Shown one piece after another: positions 27,704 to 36,661 of a stretch of 64,000 bases of DNA (the first letter of the stretch is position 1; each line of letters begins with the position of its first letter). The notes under the pieces were generated by a model. That model did no database searches. It was given only the letters and a program-made list of their open reading frames with translations, and had not been told where the DNA came from. The translations under genes and the position numbers were made by a program. The stretch comes from CAYXTW01 sp964452645. GTDB lineage: Bacteria; Zixibacteria; MSB-5A5; GN15; PGXB01. The DNA lies in contig CAYVMO010000007.1 of assembly GCA_964452645.1 (NCBI GenBank), positions 1 to 64,000 on the forward strand, read 5' to 3'.

Positions 27704-29602
27704 CTATTTCAATAAAAGCATCTTGTGTGAATCAACCAATCCACTGATATTCAAGCGGCAGAAATATATTCCGGAAGCGACCAGATTGTCCATATTGTCA
27801 CAACCATTCCATAATGAGAAATAATCTCCGGCCGAGCGAGGACCGTCAACGATGGTGTCGACTTTTTTTCCCAAAACATCATAAATAGATAACGACACAT
27901 ACGAACGAAAAGGAACATGATACTTGATTCTTGTCAAACTATTAAACGGATTGGGAATGTTATTAATTATTTTTCCCTGATCCGGCAAGTTTTTCGGATC
28001 GTTCGAATCAACATCAAGCGTAAAACCGGTCGCCTTGCAGGAAACGACATCGGATATCTGTGAAATATTATTAGCTTCATCGAACGCTTTGACGGCGATA
28101 TAATATGTTTCCCCTTCGATTAAATCGCCTATGGTACATTCCTCGCTATCACCTTCCGGTAATGGGATCGGCGGATTGGACAGAATGGTGGCCGATGACC
28201 AGTTCGATTCCGTTATATTATCAATCGAGTATCTGACCTCATATCGAGCGGCCGTCCCCACGTATCCATCATCACCGGTAGCCGTCCATAGAAGGTCTAT
28301 TTCGCCGAGATCGGTACCTGACGAGGCGCCCAGATCAATAATTTTGCCGGGAGGTATGGTATCCAATTCTGTCAATATTTTCGCGAAGTAAATATCGACC
28401 GAACTGGCGCCGCTTCCCCAGAAAACGGGTATATAATTTGCATTGTCAGGAACATGAAAACAGGTATTGGGATCACGACAACTGGACTGGCCCGCTCCGG
28501 CCGAAACCATTACCGGATCCGTCCAGCTTTCCGAAAGTTGGGACCATTTTTTATAGTATATTCTTGACGACGCATCATCTCCGGACGACTTCTTGCAATA
28601 GAACAGGTACAGATTATTACCTTGAACGGTCGAGACATTATACCAGTCGTTGCCAAAGGTATTGGATGAAGTATCGATGACCTGATGATTCCAGGCACCA
28701 TTACCGTTATTATAATTTTTCCAGAGGTGATGCAGCTCATTTCCATAGCCGAAAATCAGGTGCATGGTGGTATCGTTGATGACATTATGCGTAAAAACTC
28801 TGGTCGAACCCATACTGAGAGCGTAAATCGAGTGGTCGTTTTTCGCCTCAAAGGATGAACCGTTCCAGAGGAAATATTCATAACCGCGGTCATCGCCATC
28901 GTAAAAAACTATCAGCGCCGGATTGCCGTTAACATACGGCATCGAACCGATCCTTACATCCGGGATTCCGGCGGACATGGCAATTCCGGATGTCCAATCC
29001 GCCCCGTTGTTATCGGAATAATGATAAAGCACATTTTCCCCGACATCACCGCCCCGGCGTGTAAAAATCCAGATCCGACCGGTGTTCTGGACCATAATAT
29101 TCGAACGATTCCATACCGTTGTGCCCTCGATGGGTACCAGCGGCTCGGCGTCGGCATCACTATGAGCGGGAGAATCAAATTTCCTGAATTTTACTCCGCT
29201 GCCGGCCGGAAACGTGAAATATAAATTTTCGCCTTCACCGAAAGCAGAAAGATGGAAATCAAGATAACCGTCAATATGAATGTCGTTACTGCTCCACGTT
29301 TGCCCGGCATCGGTGGTATATTTCATATTACAGTTAACGCTGCCGTTGGAATAACTGATCCAGAAATTATTTGTATTAAGTTCCGACATATACCCTTTCC
29401 AGCGAGGTATCGCCAGGGTGGCGCCCACGACGCTGGAGGTCGCGACATAGACCGGGGCCGTAATCTCTTCACCAGAGGTACTTACCGTCGTCGACACGAG
29501 AAAAAACGGAATTATCATCAAAACAATCAGGAATCCGGATGCAGGTGAAAAAGCACCATTATCGGCTCTTTTATAAATAGCGTTAAATTTCTTCATTCTC
29601 AT
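27704..29602 (-). CDS. Secreted protein with FN3-like region and C-terminal type IX-like sorting domain
   Basis: A 632-residue exported protein with a signal peptide (hydrophobic run at about 24-42, FLIVLMIIPFFLV). Residues about 50-405 have repeated Trp/Asn-rich beta-strand motifs and Asp-box-like elements (TTDAGQTWSSND), suggesting a sialidase/BNR-type propeller. A fibronectin-III-like segment follows (IDLLWTATGDDG to EGETYYIAVKAFD). The last ~80 residues form a FlgD-Ig-like sorting domain: NIPNPFNSLTRIKYHVP, SIYDVLGKKV, GIYFCRLN and a Lys end. This is the CTD style seen in type IX secretion cargo. AAGGAG lies 6 bases before the ATG. Its placement inside the glycan locus suggests a cell-surface or matrix protein. 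Confidence 0.82.
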   Translation of the reverse strand: MRMKKFNAIYKRADNGAFSPASGFLIVLMIIPFFLVSTTVSTSGEEITAPVYVATSSVVGATLAIPRWKGYMSELNTNNFWISYSNGSVNCNMKYTTDAGQTWSSNDIHIDGYLDFHLSAFGEGENLYFTFPAGSGVKFRKFDSPAHSDADAEPLVPIEGTTVWNRSNIMVQNTGRIWIFTRRGGDVGENVLYHYSDNNGADWTSGIAMSAGIPDVRIGSMPYVNGNPALIVFYDGDDRGYEYFLWNGSSFEAKNDHSIYALSMGSTRVFTHNVINDTTMHLIFGYGNELHHLWKNYNNGNGAWNHQVIDTSSNTFGNDWYNVSTVQGNNLYLFYCKKSSGDDASSRIYYKKWSQLSESWTDPVMVSAGAGQSSCRDPNTCFHVPDNANYIPVFWGSGASSVDIYFAKILTELDTIPPGKIIDLGASSGTDLGEIDLLWTATGDDGYVGTAARYEVRYSIDNITESNWSSATILSNPPIPLPEGDSEECTIGDLIEGETYYIAVKAFDEANNISQISDVVSCKATGFTLDVDSNDPKNLPDQGKIINNIPNPFNSLTRIKYHVPFRSYVSLSIYDVLGKKVDTIVDGPRSAGDYFSLWNGCDNMDNLVASGIYFCRLNISGLVDSHKMLLLK

Positions 29603-29890
29603 AAAATTCTCCTTATGTATTTTATATTTTAATTATCAAAAAACATACCCAATTAGGCCATTTTCAGCCATTAAGACATCAATCAAATAAGTTCTCGGGC
29701 TCGAATATAATATTCGGTAAATCTCAATGCAATATTTAAGTCCGCACCTTAAAATATCGGTATCTATTCGAAAATGGCGGCCTTCAGTATCTTCCCCGGC
29801 CTTAAAATCTTGCGCCCGTTCGCGCAAAAAGTTGCTTAAAATTTGAACACGAGTCCATAAAATGCAATAAAGACTTAAATAGTCCCCGAT

Positions 29891-31690
29891 TTAAGGTCTC
29901 TGTTGCTTTTTCCGCAGCAATCGATGACGCTCCAAAACCTCCGCCGATAAAGCCTCGGCACTTATTCGCTCAATAAACAGTTTCTTCCAGATAAATACGT
30001 TAAGAATATTCCACAATAGCATAGCTTTATTATAATTTTCGCTCTGGAGAGACCGGAGATACGAGGCCGGATACATTTCGGCGGCCATATCGACAAGGGG
30101 CTGAAACAGAGCATCAGGCAACGCCCAGTATTTTGTCGGGCATCCGAAACTTCTCTTCGGTAGATAAATGAATTCGTCGGAGAAATTGTACTTTTTCAAA
30201 AGCTGTTTGACAATATATTTTCCCTCGATCAGTTTATCGCTCCATGCTACGGAGTTCATGTAATTAACGAGTTCCGGAATCATATAGGGGAAGAAAAGGT
30301 GATGTCCGTGCCGCTCGGCGAGTTTATGCCAGATCATCAGATCCATCGTACACAGGATATTTACCATAGTGACCTGATCGAGGATTGATTCTTTGCTGTA
30401 GTTTTTCAATAATGCCTTTCTTGAGGCCGTAACCGCATCGGGACCGACCGACAATAGTTCCTCAATCTGTTCAAACTGAACATGCTGTAATATCGTCCAG
30501 AGAATATGCTGATTGGATGCCGAATTGCGGCCGAAATTCTTCGCGTAAAAACCCAGCGTGTAACTGCCCGGCCGGAACAAGCGGAAAATAAATTGATATA
30601 TTTTATGTAATCCCGTAAATCTCAGCAGGTTCAGTAAACGGCGATTTCGATAAATGGACATGTGTAAATCATCCCCGAATACCCCATCGGCCAATAATCC
30701 GTTTATATAAAGGAGCTTACCTTCTCCGGCGTTTTCCTTATATAATAAATGGAGCAAGACGGTCTGCAAATGATCGATTGGTTCCTCGACCAGGTCTATA
30801 CTATCGATTAGACCCGTTAAATATTGCTCCGGCGTCCAGTCGAAATGACGATGTTCAAGACCTATTTGATTGGCGGCCATTTCCGCGTATTTGGTTTCTT
30901 CATCATCGGCGTCCAGAAAAGAAAAACTTGTTGAAACCGATTTAACCCGCTTATCAATGGAATGGCTAATTGCGGCCAGAAGCGAAGAATCGTTTCCCCC
31001 GCTTAATGATATGGTCGGCCTGGGATGTCCCCCTATCACCTCTTTCAGCCCGGTTTTAATTATTCGTTCTACTTTTAAATCCGGTGATTCAACCGCCGGA
31101 CTTTCATCATAATTGGAATCATATGGCCTCCAGTAGCGGTCTCGCACTATTATACCCTCAGCCAGGTCTATTTCTATTAATTGTCCCGCGGCCATTTTGA
31201 AAATGCCTTTACACATTGAGCCCGGCGGGACAACAATCCGATAGACAAGCAACTCAGGCAGGATATCTTCATTGAATTCCAATTTAATACCGGCCTCTTC
31301 CAGTTGAAGGAATTCGGTGGAAAAAGTGAATTTCCCCTTCTGGAAATGATAAAAATAAGGCCTGTTATTGGTAATACTATTGACCAGAGTTATTCGTTTT
31401 TGATAAATATCTATGATTGCCAATCCCAGTATATTATTGCCCAGAATCCGAGCATGATTTATATCCTCGCCGAACCGGCCGACAATGGCCTTAATTTCCC
31501 GGGCATCGCATGGCATGTTTGACTCACCGATTACGAATTTTTTATCAAGCTCATGACAAAAGCCATACATTGGGCCAAGCCTGTAATTTATTTCGAGACC
31601 ATCTTTGGATATAATTCTTTTATCATCTGTACGGCTGGTCAGAGCTGAAGAATTTTCGTTTTCGGCGATCCCGACCCTTAAAAAAATCAT
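29891..31690 (-). CDS. Asparagine-synthase-like amidotransferase without glutaminase Cys
   Basis: A 599-residue AsnB-like protein. The C-terminal synthetase domain has the PP-loop SLSGGNDSSLLAA near residues 230-240 and downstream SVSTSFSFLDADDEETKYAE, placing it in the ATP-pyrophosphatase amidotransferase family. True AsnB begins with Met-Cys2 as glutaminase nucleophile; here the protein starts MIFLRVGIAE and has no Cys there, so it should use ammonia or another nitrogen source, or do a different adenylation. Such proteins are frequent in exopolysaccharide loci, where amidation of uronic acids is the usual proposal. Its stop overlaps nothing downstream (288-base gap), and its ATG overlaps the stop of the upstream glycosyltransferase gene by 4 bases. 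Confidence 0.85.
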   Translation of the reverse strand: MIFLRVGIAENENSSALTSRTDDKRIISKDGLEINYRLGPMYGFCHELDKKFVIGESNMPCDAREIKAIVGRFGEDINHARILGNNILGLAIIDIYQKRITLVNSITNNRPYFYHFQKGKFTFSTEFLQLEEAGIKLEFNEDILPELLVYRIVVPPGSMCKGIFKMAAGQLIEIDLAEGIIVRDRYWRPYDSNYDESPAVESPDLKVERIIKTGLKEVIGGHPRPTISLSGGNDSSLLAAISHSIDKRVKSVSTSFSFLDADDEETKYAEMAANQIGLEHRHFDWTPEQYLTGLIDSIDLVEEPIDHLQTVLLHLLYKENAGEGKLLYINGLLADGVFGDDLHMSIYRNRRLLNLLRFTGLHKIYQFIFRLFRPGSYTLGFYAKNFGRNSASNQHILWTILQHVQFEQIEELLSVGPDAVTASRKALLKNYSKESILDQVTMVNILCTMDLMIWHKLAERHGHHLFFPYMIPELVNYMNSVAWSDKLIEGKYIVKQLLKKYNFSDEFIYLPKRSFGCPTKYWALPDALFQPLVDMAAEMYPASYLRSLQSENYNKAMLLWNILNVFIWKKLFIERISAEALSAEVLERHRLLRKKQQRP

Positions 31691-33054
31691 CGTGCTTTTT
31701 CCCCGCCGGATTGAGTTGTAACGCCATCGAGCAGCTCGGACAACCTCCCTGTCAGGTTCTTTCGGTCAATTTCATCTATATATCTGTATTTTTTCACCCG
31801 GTTCGGTTCCGCAAACCGTTCTTTATAAATCTGATCAAAAATACTTATCATGGACTCCATATCCGGTTTACTCAGATATACCCCGGCATTATATTTTTTA
31901 ACCAGTTCTACGGATACACCCTCCGGTGATAGAGCCAGAATTTTCAAGCCGGAGGCCAGATAATCGAATAATTTGGCGGGAATAACGTTTCTGGTTTGTT
32001 CTTTGAAACCAAGAAGAAGCAGCGCGTAATCAGCCTGGGGATAAATCGGCAGCAATTCTGATCGCGGCTTGAAGCCATGAAAAGAGACCACGTCGCCAAG
32101 ATTCAGATCTTCTACAAATTGACTATAATTAAAATCATGATTGCCGTAGAAGTCGGCCTGAATTGTATTCCTGTCGATATTATTTCTTTTAATCCATTCA
32201 GACAGGCTTTCCAGGAAGAACATGGGATTGAAATCACCATAAAGAGAGCCGGTATAAAGAAACTCCAGCTTCTTTCCACCTGATTGGATTATCTCCCGGT
32301 CGATATCGACTTCGTCATAATCGAATCCGTTGGTGATAGTCACTACTTGATTGCCATGATAATCCTGTGTATGTTCCTGCATCTGTTGCGAAAATCCGGG
32401 CGAGGCGGTAATTATCCGCCTGGCACGCTTCAGGGAAAAAGTCTCCCAGAATTTATCGTAGTTCTTTACATATTTCGGATACCCTCGATCTTGATATGTA
32501 TGATTTAAAGTCCAGAGATCCCGGAAATCGGCGATATAGGGCAGTCCTGTCAGACGTGAAAGTATTGATGCCAGAATATGGGTCGAGACAGGCGGTGACG
32601 ACGACATTATGACTGAGATCTTCTCTTTTCGAATTATTCGAAGACCCTTTATAATTGCCAGAGGTATCCAGAATATGGCATCATCGGGTACCGTCAAGAA
32701 ATAGCGTACGAAACGTTTCAATCTTACAAAAATCGATGACTTACTGGGGACATCATTGATATTAATGATATTTTTCTTCTTGCCGGGTGAAAACTTTTCC
32801 TTCTTAACTTTTTCCCATTTTTCCAGTCTGGCCAGGGGCTCGATGGCAATCGATCGGTAAACAGCCGTGTTTGGAATTTTCTCAAGCAATGTTTCATCCC
32901 AGGAAAAATTAAAGCCGTTCTTTACTGTAAGAACGACCGGTATCCATTTGAAATCCGGTAAATATTTACAGAAATTTACGATGCGATGGCCGCCCACGGC
33001 CGCCATCGGAGGAAAAACATATGAGACAAAAAGAATTTTTTTCGAGCTATCCAT
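31687..33054 (-). CDS. Glycosyltransferase (GT4-like, long form)
   Basis: A 455-residue GT-B protein. The N-terminal domain starts KILFVSYVFPPMAAVGGHR, typical of family-4 enzymes, and includes VIMSSSPPVSTHILA and PYIADFRDLWTLNH. The C-terminal domain has FLYTGSLYGDFNPMFFLESL, SFHGFKPRSELLPIY and PAKLFDYLASGLKILALSPEG. The PAKLFDYLASG segment places it near the WsaF/FkbM-neighbour type of GT4 seen in polysaccharide clusters. It overlaps the following gene by 4 bases and the preceding GT2 gene by 8, indicating tight translational coupling. Confidence 0.87.
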   Translation of the reverse strand: MDSSKKILFVSYVFPPMAAVGGHRIVNFCKYLPDFKWIPVVLTVKNGFNFSWDETLLEKIPNTAVYRSIAIEPLARLEKWEKVKKEKFSPGKKKNIININDVPSKSSIFVRLKRFVRYFLTVPDDAIFWIPLAIIKGLRIIRKEKISVIMSSSPPVSTHILASILSRLTGLPYIADFRDLWTLNHTYQDRGYPKYVKNYDKFWETFSLKRARRIITASPGFSQQMQEHTQDYHGNQVVTITNGFDYDEVDIDREIIQSGGKKLEFLYTGSLYGDFNPMFFLESLSEWIKRNNIDRNTIQADFYGNHDFNYSQFVEDLNLGDVVSFHGFKPRSELLPIYPQADYALLLLGFKEQTRNVIPAKLFDYLASGLKILALSPEGVSVELVKKYNAGVYLSKPDMESMISIFDQIYKERFAEPNRVKKYRYIDEIDRKNLTGRLSELLDGVTTQSGGEKAR

Positions 33055-33976
33055 TTTTTCGCAAAGTTCGCAACAACTCGCTGTAGATTACTTCCCCACT
33101 AATGTTTGTTCTGCCTTTTATGAATATATATAGTTTTTCCATCAGGCACGACCAGCCAAAAAAGAAATTATATATTATTTTAAAGACAAAAACCTTTCGA
33201 CCGTAGAATTTTTTGAAAAAAAGTAACCGGCTTCTGAAGAAATTTACTTCAGTATCGAGCCGCCCTCGTTTCTTGCGGCTTCTACCTATTAGATGGATGA
33301 CTTCAATTTCAGGTATATAGTACCCCTTAAAACCGGCCTGGTGCATCCGATAAAAATAATCGTTTTCCTCACTGAATAAAAAATAATCTTCGGCCAGAAC
33401 TCCAATCGTTTTAATCACTTCATCTCTGATAATCAGGCAGGCCGCGGAAAGAACCTCAGATTCCGTGGGCTCGGTAATTTTCCGCCGGTCAATCTGTCGA
33501 TAGCTCAAAATTCGCCTGAACAGACTTTCGAACGGAAAGAAATGGTATGACAGACAATATCGAAATTCGCCCATCAGAGTCGGAATCGGTTTAAGAGGTT
33601 TCTCCACGATTCCATCGGCGTTCTTTAATTTCGGCCCGGCGGTGGCGGCCCGCGGATTGTCCTTCATAAAGGCGCAGAGACCTCCGATTGACCCCGGCGG
33701 TATGATTGTGTCGGTATTTAAGAGTAAGTACAAATCACCCGCAGCTTTATTGAGGATTTGGTTATTTGCTTTTGCAAATCCGACATTTTCCGCGTTCTCA
33801 ATCAGATTTGCCTTCGGAAACTCCTTTTTTATCATTTCAATCGAACCATCGGTCGAATGATTATCGACGATCCATACTTCACTGTCCAAATCATGCAATT
33901 CCGGGAAAAGTGAATTCAGACAGTTTCTTGTCAGCTCACGGGTGTTCCAACTAACAATAACAACTATCAGTTTCAT
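33047..33976 (-). CDS. Glycosyltransferase family 2 (rhamnosyltransferase-like)
   Basis: A 309-residue inverting GT-A enzyme. It begins VVIVSWNTRELTRNCL, has the donor Asp in WIVDNHSTDGSIEM and ENVGFAKANNQI, and the metal-binding region LLLNTDTII (DxD-like NTD). Then come CLIIRDEVIKTIG and LFSEENDYFYRMHQAG, the ED catalytic area of WbbL-type rhamnosyltransferases. A basic, hydrophobic C-terminus may touch the membrane. Start and stop codons overlap those of both neighbours, so it belongs to the same transcript as the two hydrolases upstream. Confidence 0.9.
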   Translation of the reverse strand: MKLIVVIVSWNTRELTRNCLNSLFPELHDLDSEVWIVDNHSTDGSIEMIKKEFPKANLIENAENVGFAKANNQILNKAAGDLYLLLNTDTIIPPGSIGGLCAFMKDNPRAATAGPKLKNADGIVEKPLKPIPTLMGEFRYCLSYHFFPFESLFRRILSYRQIDRRKITEPTESEVLSAACLIIRDEVIKTIGVLAEDYFLFSEENDYFYRMHQAGFKGYYIPEIEVIHLIGRSRKKRGRLDTEVNFFRSRLLFFKKFYGRKVFVFKIIYNFFFGWSCLMEKLYIFIKGRTNISGEVIYSELLRTLRKNG

Positions 33977-34944
33977 TATTCAGAGATTAATTCTTTGTTA
34001 AGCCATTTAATCGTCGTGTCGAATAGCTGACGAGACGATTCGCGCGTAGAAAATGTGTGATTCGCTTTGGGTATTTCCTCAATATTGAAATAATCAGGGT
34101 ACTCGGAATAGTCTTTCATGATATACTTGACGAATATTCTTTTAAAATCATACGCCGCTCGGTCATAATCCGGCATAACAAAAAGGACCTTTTTACCGGA
34201 TTTCACGAGGTTGTCAAAAGATTTATGAAATACACGATTATAGAAACCATGCTTACCTTTGGTATCATTATCATCGACATCGACATTGATTAACTGTTTC
34301 GATTTCGATGACGGTAGTCTTTTGGTGAACTTGACCTTAAGCGAGGCGAATAGATCCTTATATGACGATTTCCCGGAAAAAAACCGCGCCCATGCCCTGG
34401 GGCTGAGCGCCCGGCGCAAGTACATTGAAAATACCATATCCGCGTCGATCGGGTGCATGCTGGATTGCTCCGCCTCCGCTGATGTAACCAGGATAGGCCC
34501 GGCCACGAATATAACACCGTCGATATTTTTATCAACGGCCGCGGCTATAATACCGGTCAGGGCACCGCCGCACAGCCCGTAGAAATACATCTTTTTCGGT
34601 TTGAGTCTTTTTCTCAGATATTTTACGGTTAACAAAGCGTCATTCTTGAAATATCCGGTTTGAATCGCGTCAAAAGTATCAATGGCGCGTCCGATGGGCA
34701 TCTCGCCATGGCTGTATCCGGTTCCGGGCATATCGAATCTGACAGCATAGTATCCCGATGCCTGTAATTCGCGGGCCTGCCGCACAAAAAGCCGCGAGTG
34801 ACAGACCCTGTAATGAAGGCCGATATTAAACATTATTACCAGTCCGCCGTTTGGCCTGTCGGGATGATGGATAACGCCGTAGATTGTCTGGTTTTCGGTA
34901 TTTTTTAGATTAAATGTCTCTTCGGAAAAAGCCATGCGTGTCAA
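33976..34944 (-). CDS. Alpha/beta hydrolase, exosortase-system type 1-like, Cys nucleophile
   Basis: A 322-residue cytoplasmic alpha/beta-hydrolase. It has the oxyanion region FNIGLHYRVCHSRLF, FDMPGTGYSHGE and a nucleophile elbow reading YGLCGGALTG. The elbow has Cys where most members have Ser, as in dienelactone hydrolases. A C-terminal His sits in KANHTFSTRES. Paired hydrolase genes like this are a hallmark of exosortase-associated exopolysaccharide loci, where they are proposed to act on glycan or acyl intermediates. Its first codons overlap the end of the second hydrolase gene by 35 bases. Confidence 0.82.
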   Translation of the reverse strand: MTRMAFSEETFNLKNTENQTIYGVIHHPDRPNGGLVIMFNIGLHYRVCHSRLFVRQARELQASGYYAVRFDMPGTGYSHGEMPIGRAIDTFDAIQTGYFKNDALLTVKYLRKRLKPKKMYFYGLCGGALTGIIAAAVDKNIDGVIFVAGPILVTSAEAEQSSMHPIDADMVFSMYLRRALSPRAWARFFSGKSSYKDLFASLKVKFTKRLPSSKSKQLINVDVDDNDTKGKHGFYNRVFHKSFDNLVKSGKKVLFVMPDYDRAAYDFKRIFVKYIMKDYSEYPDYFNIEEIPKANHTFSTRESSRQLFDTTIKWLNKELISE

Positions 34945-35779
34945 GAAAATTAAATGTTTTATTAAATAAGTCGGGCGGCGCAGGCTGCCACGTCTCCGTC
35001 TTTGACCATTCGAATTCGCGCGGAACCGCCACCACTTCCGAATTCGGATAGCAATCGGCCAGAGCTGTCAATTCCGGACGAATACTGGATACATTGGGCC
35101 CTATTTGTACAACCAAAACATCACCCTTATACCCCGACGATTTATCTTTCAATCCGCTTTCAGAAGCTTTAATATAGAATTCGCCGGTCAGGTCATATCC
35201 CTCGACCATTATTGTCTGTCCCGCTTTTAAATCACTCACCAATTGATCACGATCTTTTATGATTTTCTTTTCAATCAGCATCTGAGAGGCCAGATGCGAC
35301 CTGAGGTGATTATAAAAATACTCGGAGGTGTCTATCACCGGTTCCCAGAGAATCAAAGCTTCCGGCGATACGCTCTCTGCCGCATAGGTGGCCAGCGTTC
35401 CTCCCCAGCGAAGGCCCAAAAGACCTGTTTTGTGGAGGGCGTGTTTTTCCCTAAAATATCGATAAATTCCATTTATGTCCGCAATTCGATCGTTGAATGA
35501 CGCGTCCCCGAAAGCTCCTTCACTATCTCCGTCGCCATAATAGTCAAAACAAATGACGGCTGTTCCCATCGATGCCAGGGCGCGGGCAAAAGATACATAT
35601 ATCCTGATTGTACGGACCCTTTCTTCCGCAAAGGGGCCGCATAAAACAAGGCCCGCCGATGGCTCTGATTTCGGCATGAATTCGGCGTAAAAGAGATTTT
35701 TGCCATCCCTCGAAAAATAATTATGCTCTTCAACAACGGTATTATTCGGGAAGTTAATTTCTGTCAGATTGAGCGACAT
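34910..35779 (-). CDS. Alpha/beta hydrolase, exosortase-system type 2-like, Arg at the elbow
   Basis: A 289-residue alpha/beta-hydrolase fold protein with ICFDYYGDGDSEGAF and the elbow LLGLRWGGTLATYA. The nucleophile position is Arg, not Ser/Cys/Asp, so classical hydrolysis is unlikely. I recall the same GLR-x-G elbow in the exosortase-A-associated 'hydrolase 2' family, which supports that assignment. A later segment ILWEPVIDTSEYF also fits. It is encoded just ahead of, and overlapping, the type-1 hydrolase. It may act as a non-catalytic partner or carry an unrecognised activity. Confidence 0.8.
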   Translation of the reverse strand: MSLNLTEINFPNNTVVEEHNYFSRDGKNLFYAEFMPKSEPSAGLVLCGPFAEERVRTIRIYVSFARALASMGTAVICFDYYGDGDSEGAFGDASFNDRIADINGIYRYFREKHALHKTGLLGLRWGGTLATYAAESVSPEALILWEPVIDTSEYFYNHLRSHLASQMLIEKKIIKDRDQLVSDLKAGQTIMVEGYDLTGEFYIKASESGLKDKSSGYKGDVLVVQIGPNVSSIRPELTALADCYPNSEVVAVPREFEWSKTETWQPAPPDLFNKTFNFLDTHGFFRRDI

Positions 35780-35905
35780 GTAATCTCCATTATTCCGACA
35801 AGATGTCCATACAATCCTGTCGGCAAATTTTGAAGGACAAATATTACATTTCAGTAATTATCGTCAATTAATATCATTAACATTAGATTGCAGTAGCGGG
35901 CAGGG

Positions 35906-36661
35906 TTACTCCAAAAGGGGCCTTATAACACGGGTCATTATCCGGTAACCTTTTTCATCAGGATGGATAGCGTCTATGGCAAGCGAATCCGGCAAATACC
36001 CCTCTTTGTCAGCCATAGCTCGGTAATAATCGGCCAGGACGAAATTCTCGTCAGCCGCCAATTTTCTGATTCGATTATTAAATCCTTTGATATGCTCCGT
36101 CATACTGTAGTTTTCATATTCCTCGGCGCGGCGCGTCAAGGGAACGACCGTTGCCAGAATCGGCTCGATATTTCTCACCTGCGCCATTCTGACCATGGTT
36201 TCGTATTCGTCCCACATCATTTCCGGATCAGCCTGCGGCCGAAAGTTCCCGGAACAAAATTTGACCACTACCCGGCCGGGATTTAGCCGCAGTACATCCG
36301 AGGAAAATCGTGCCAGGAGTTGCATATCGGATTGAGCGCCGATACCGCGATTGATTATCTTCATATCAGGGAAATACTTATCTGTATCCCAGGATTTTGT
36401 GATGGAAGCGCCGAAAAAAACAGTCATTTCCTTTCTCTGTGTCGGCGACGTTTCAGAAAGCAGGCGCTTATTTTCCTCGGAATAAAAGGAAATCGCCGGA
36501 TAATCCGCCTGTAAATTCTTAAATTTATTCAACAAATCATCCTGATATTTGTGCAGAAGCGCATTTTCCTCCCTCAGCTTGATGGATTTATATAAGATAT
36601 AGGCGCCGACCAGGTTGCCTATCACCGAGACTATTATAATAACCATCGGTATTGTTTTCAT
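35906..36661 (-). CDS. Membrane-anchored SGNH/GDSL-type hydrolase
   Basis: A 251-residue protein with an N-terminal membrane anchor (residues about 5-22), a short charged helix, then an SGNH hydrolase domain facing the periplasm. Block I reads VFFGASITKSW (GAS in place of GDS), block III supplies Asn in FCSGNFR, and block V is DAIHPDEKGY with the catalytic Asp and His. All four SGNH positions (Ser, Gly, Asn, His) are recognisable. In a glycan locus such enzymes usually remove or transfer O-acetyl groups. It is the first gene of the minus-strand locus, 126 bases before the next. Confidence 0.85.
   Translation of the reverse strand: MKTIPMVIIIVSVIGNLVGAYILYKSIKLREENALLHKYQDDLLNKFKNLQADYPAISFYSEENKRLLSETSPTQRKEMTVFFGASITKSWDTDKYFPDMKIINRGIGAQSDMQLLARFSSDVLRLNPGRVVVKFCSGNFRPQADPEMMWDEYETMVRMAQVRNIEPILATVVPLTRRAEEYENYSMTEHIKGFNNRIRKLAADENFVLADYYRAMADKEGYLPDSLAIDAIHPDEKGYRIMTRVIRPLLE

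Noticed and set aside
29636..29827. 63-codon minus-strand frame in the gap before the sorting-domain protein
   Set aside because: TTG start without ribosome site and unlike any family I know.
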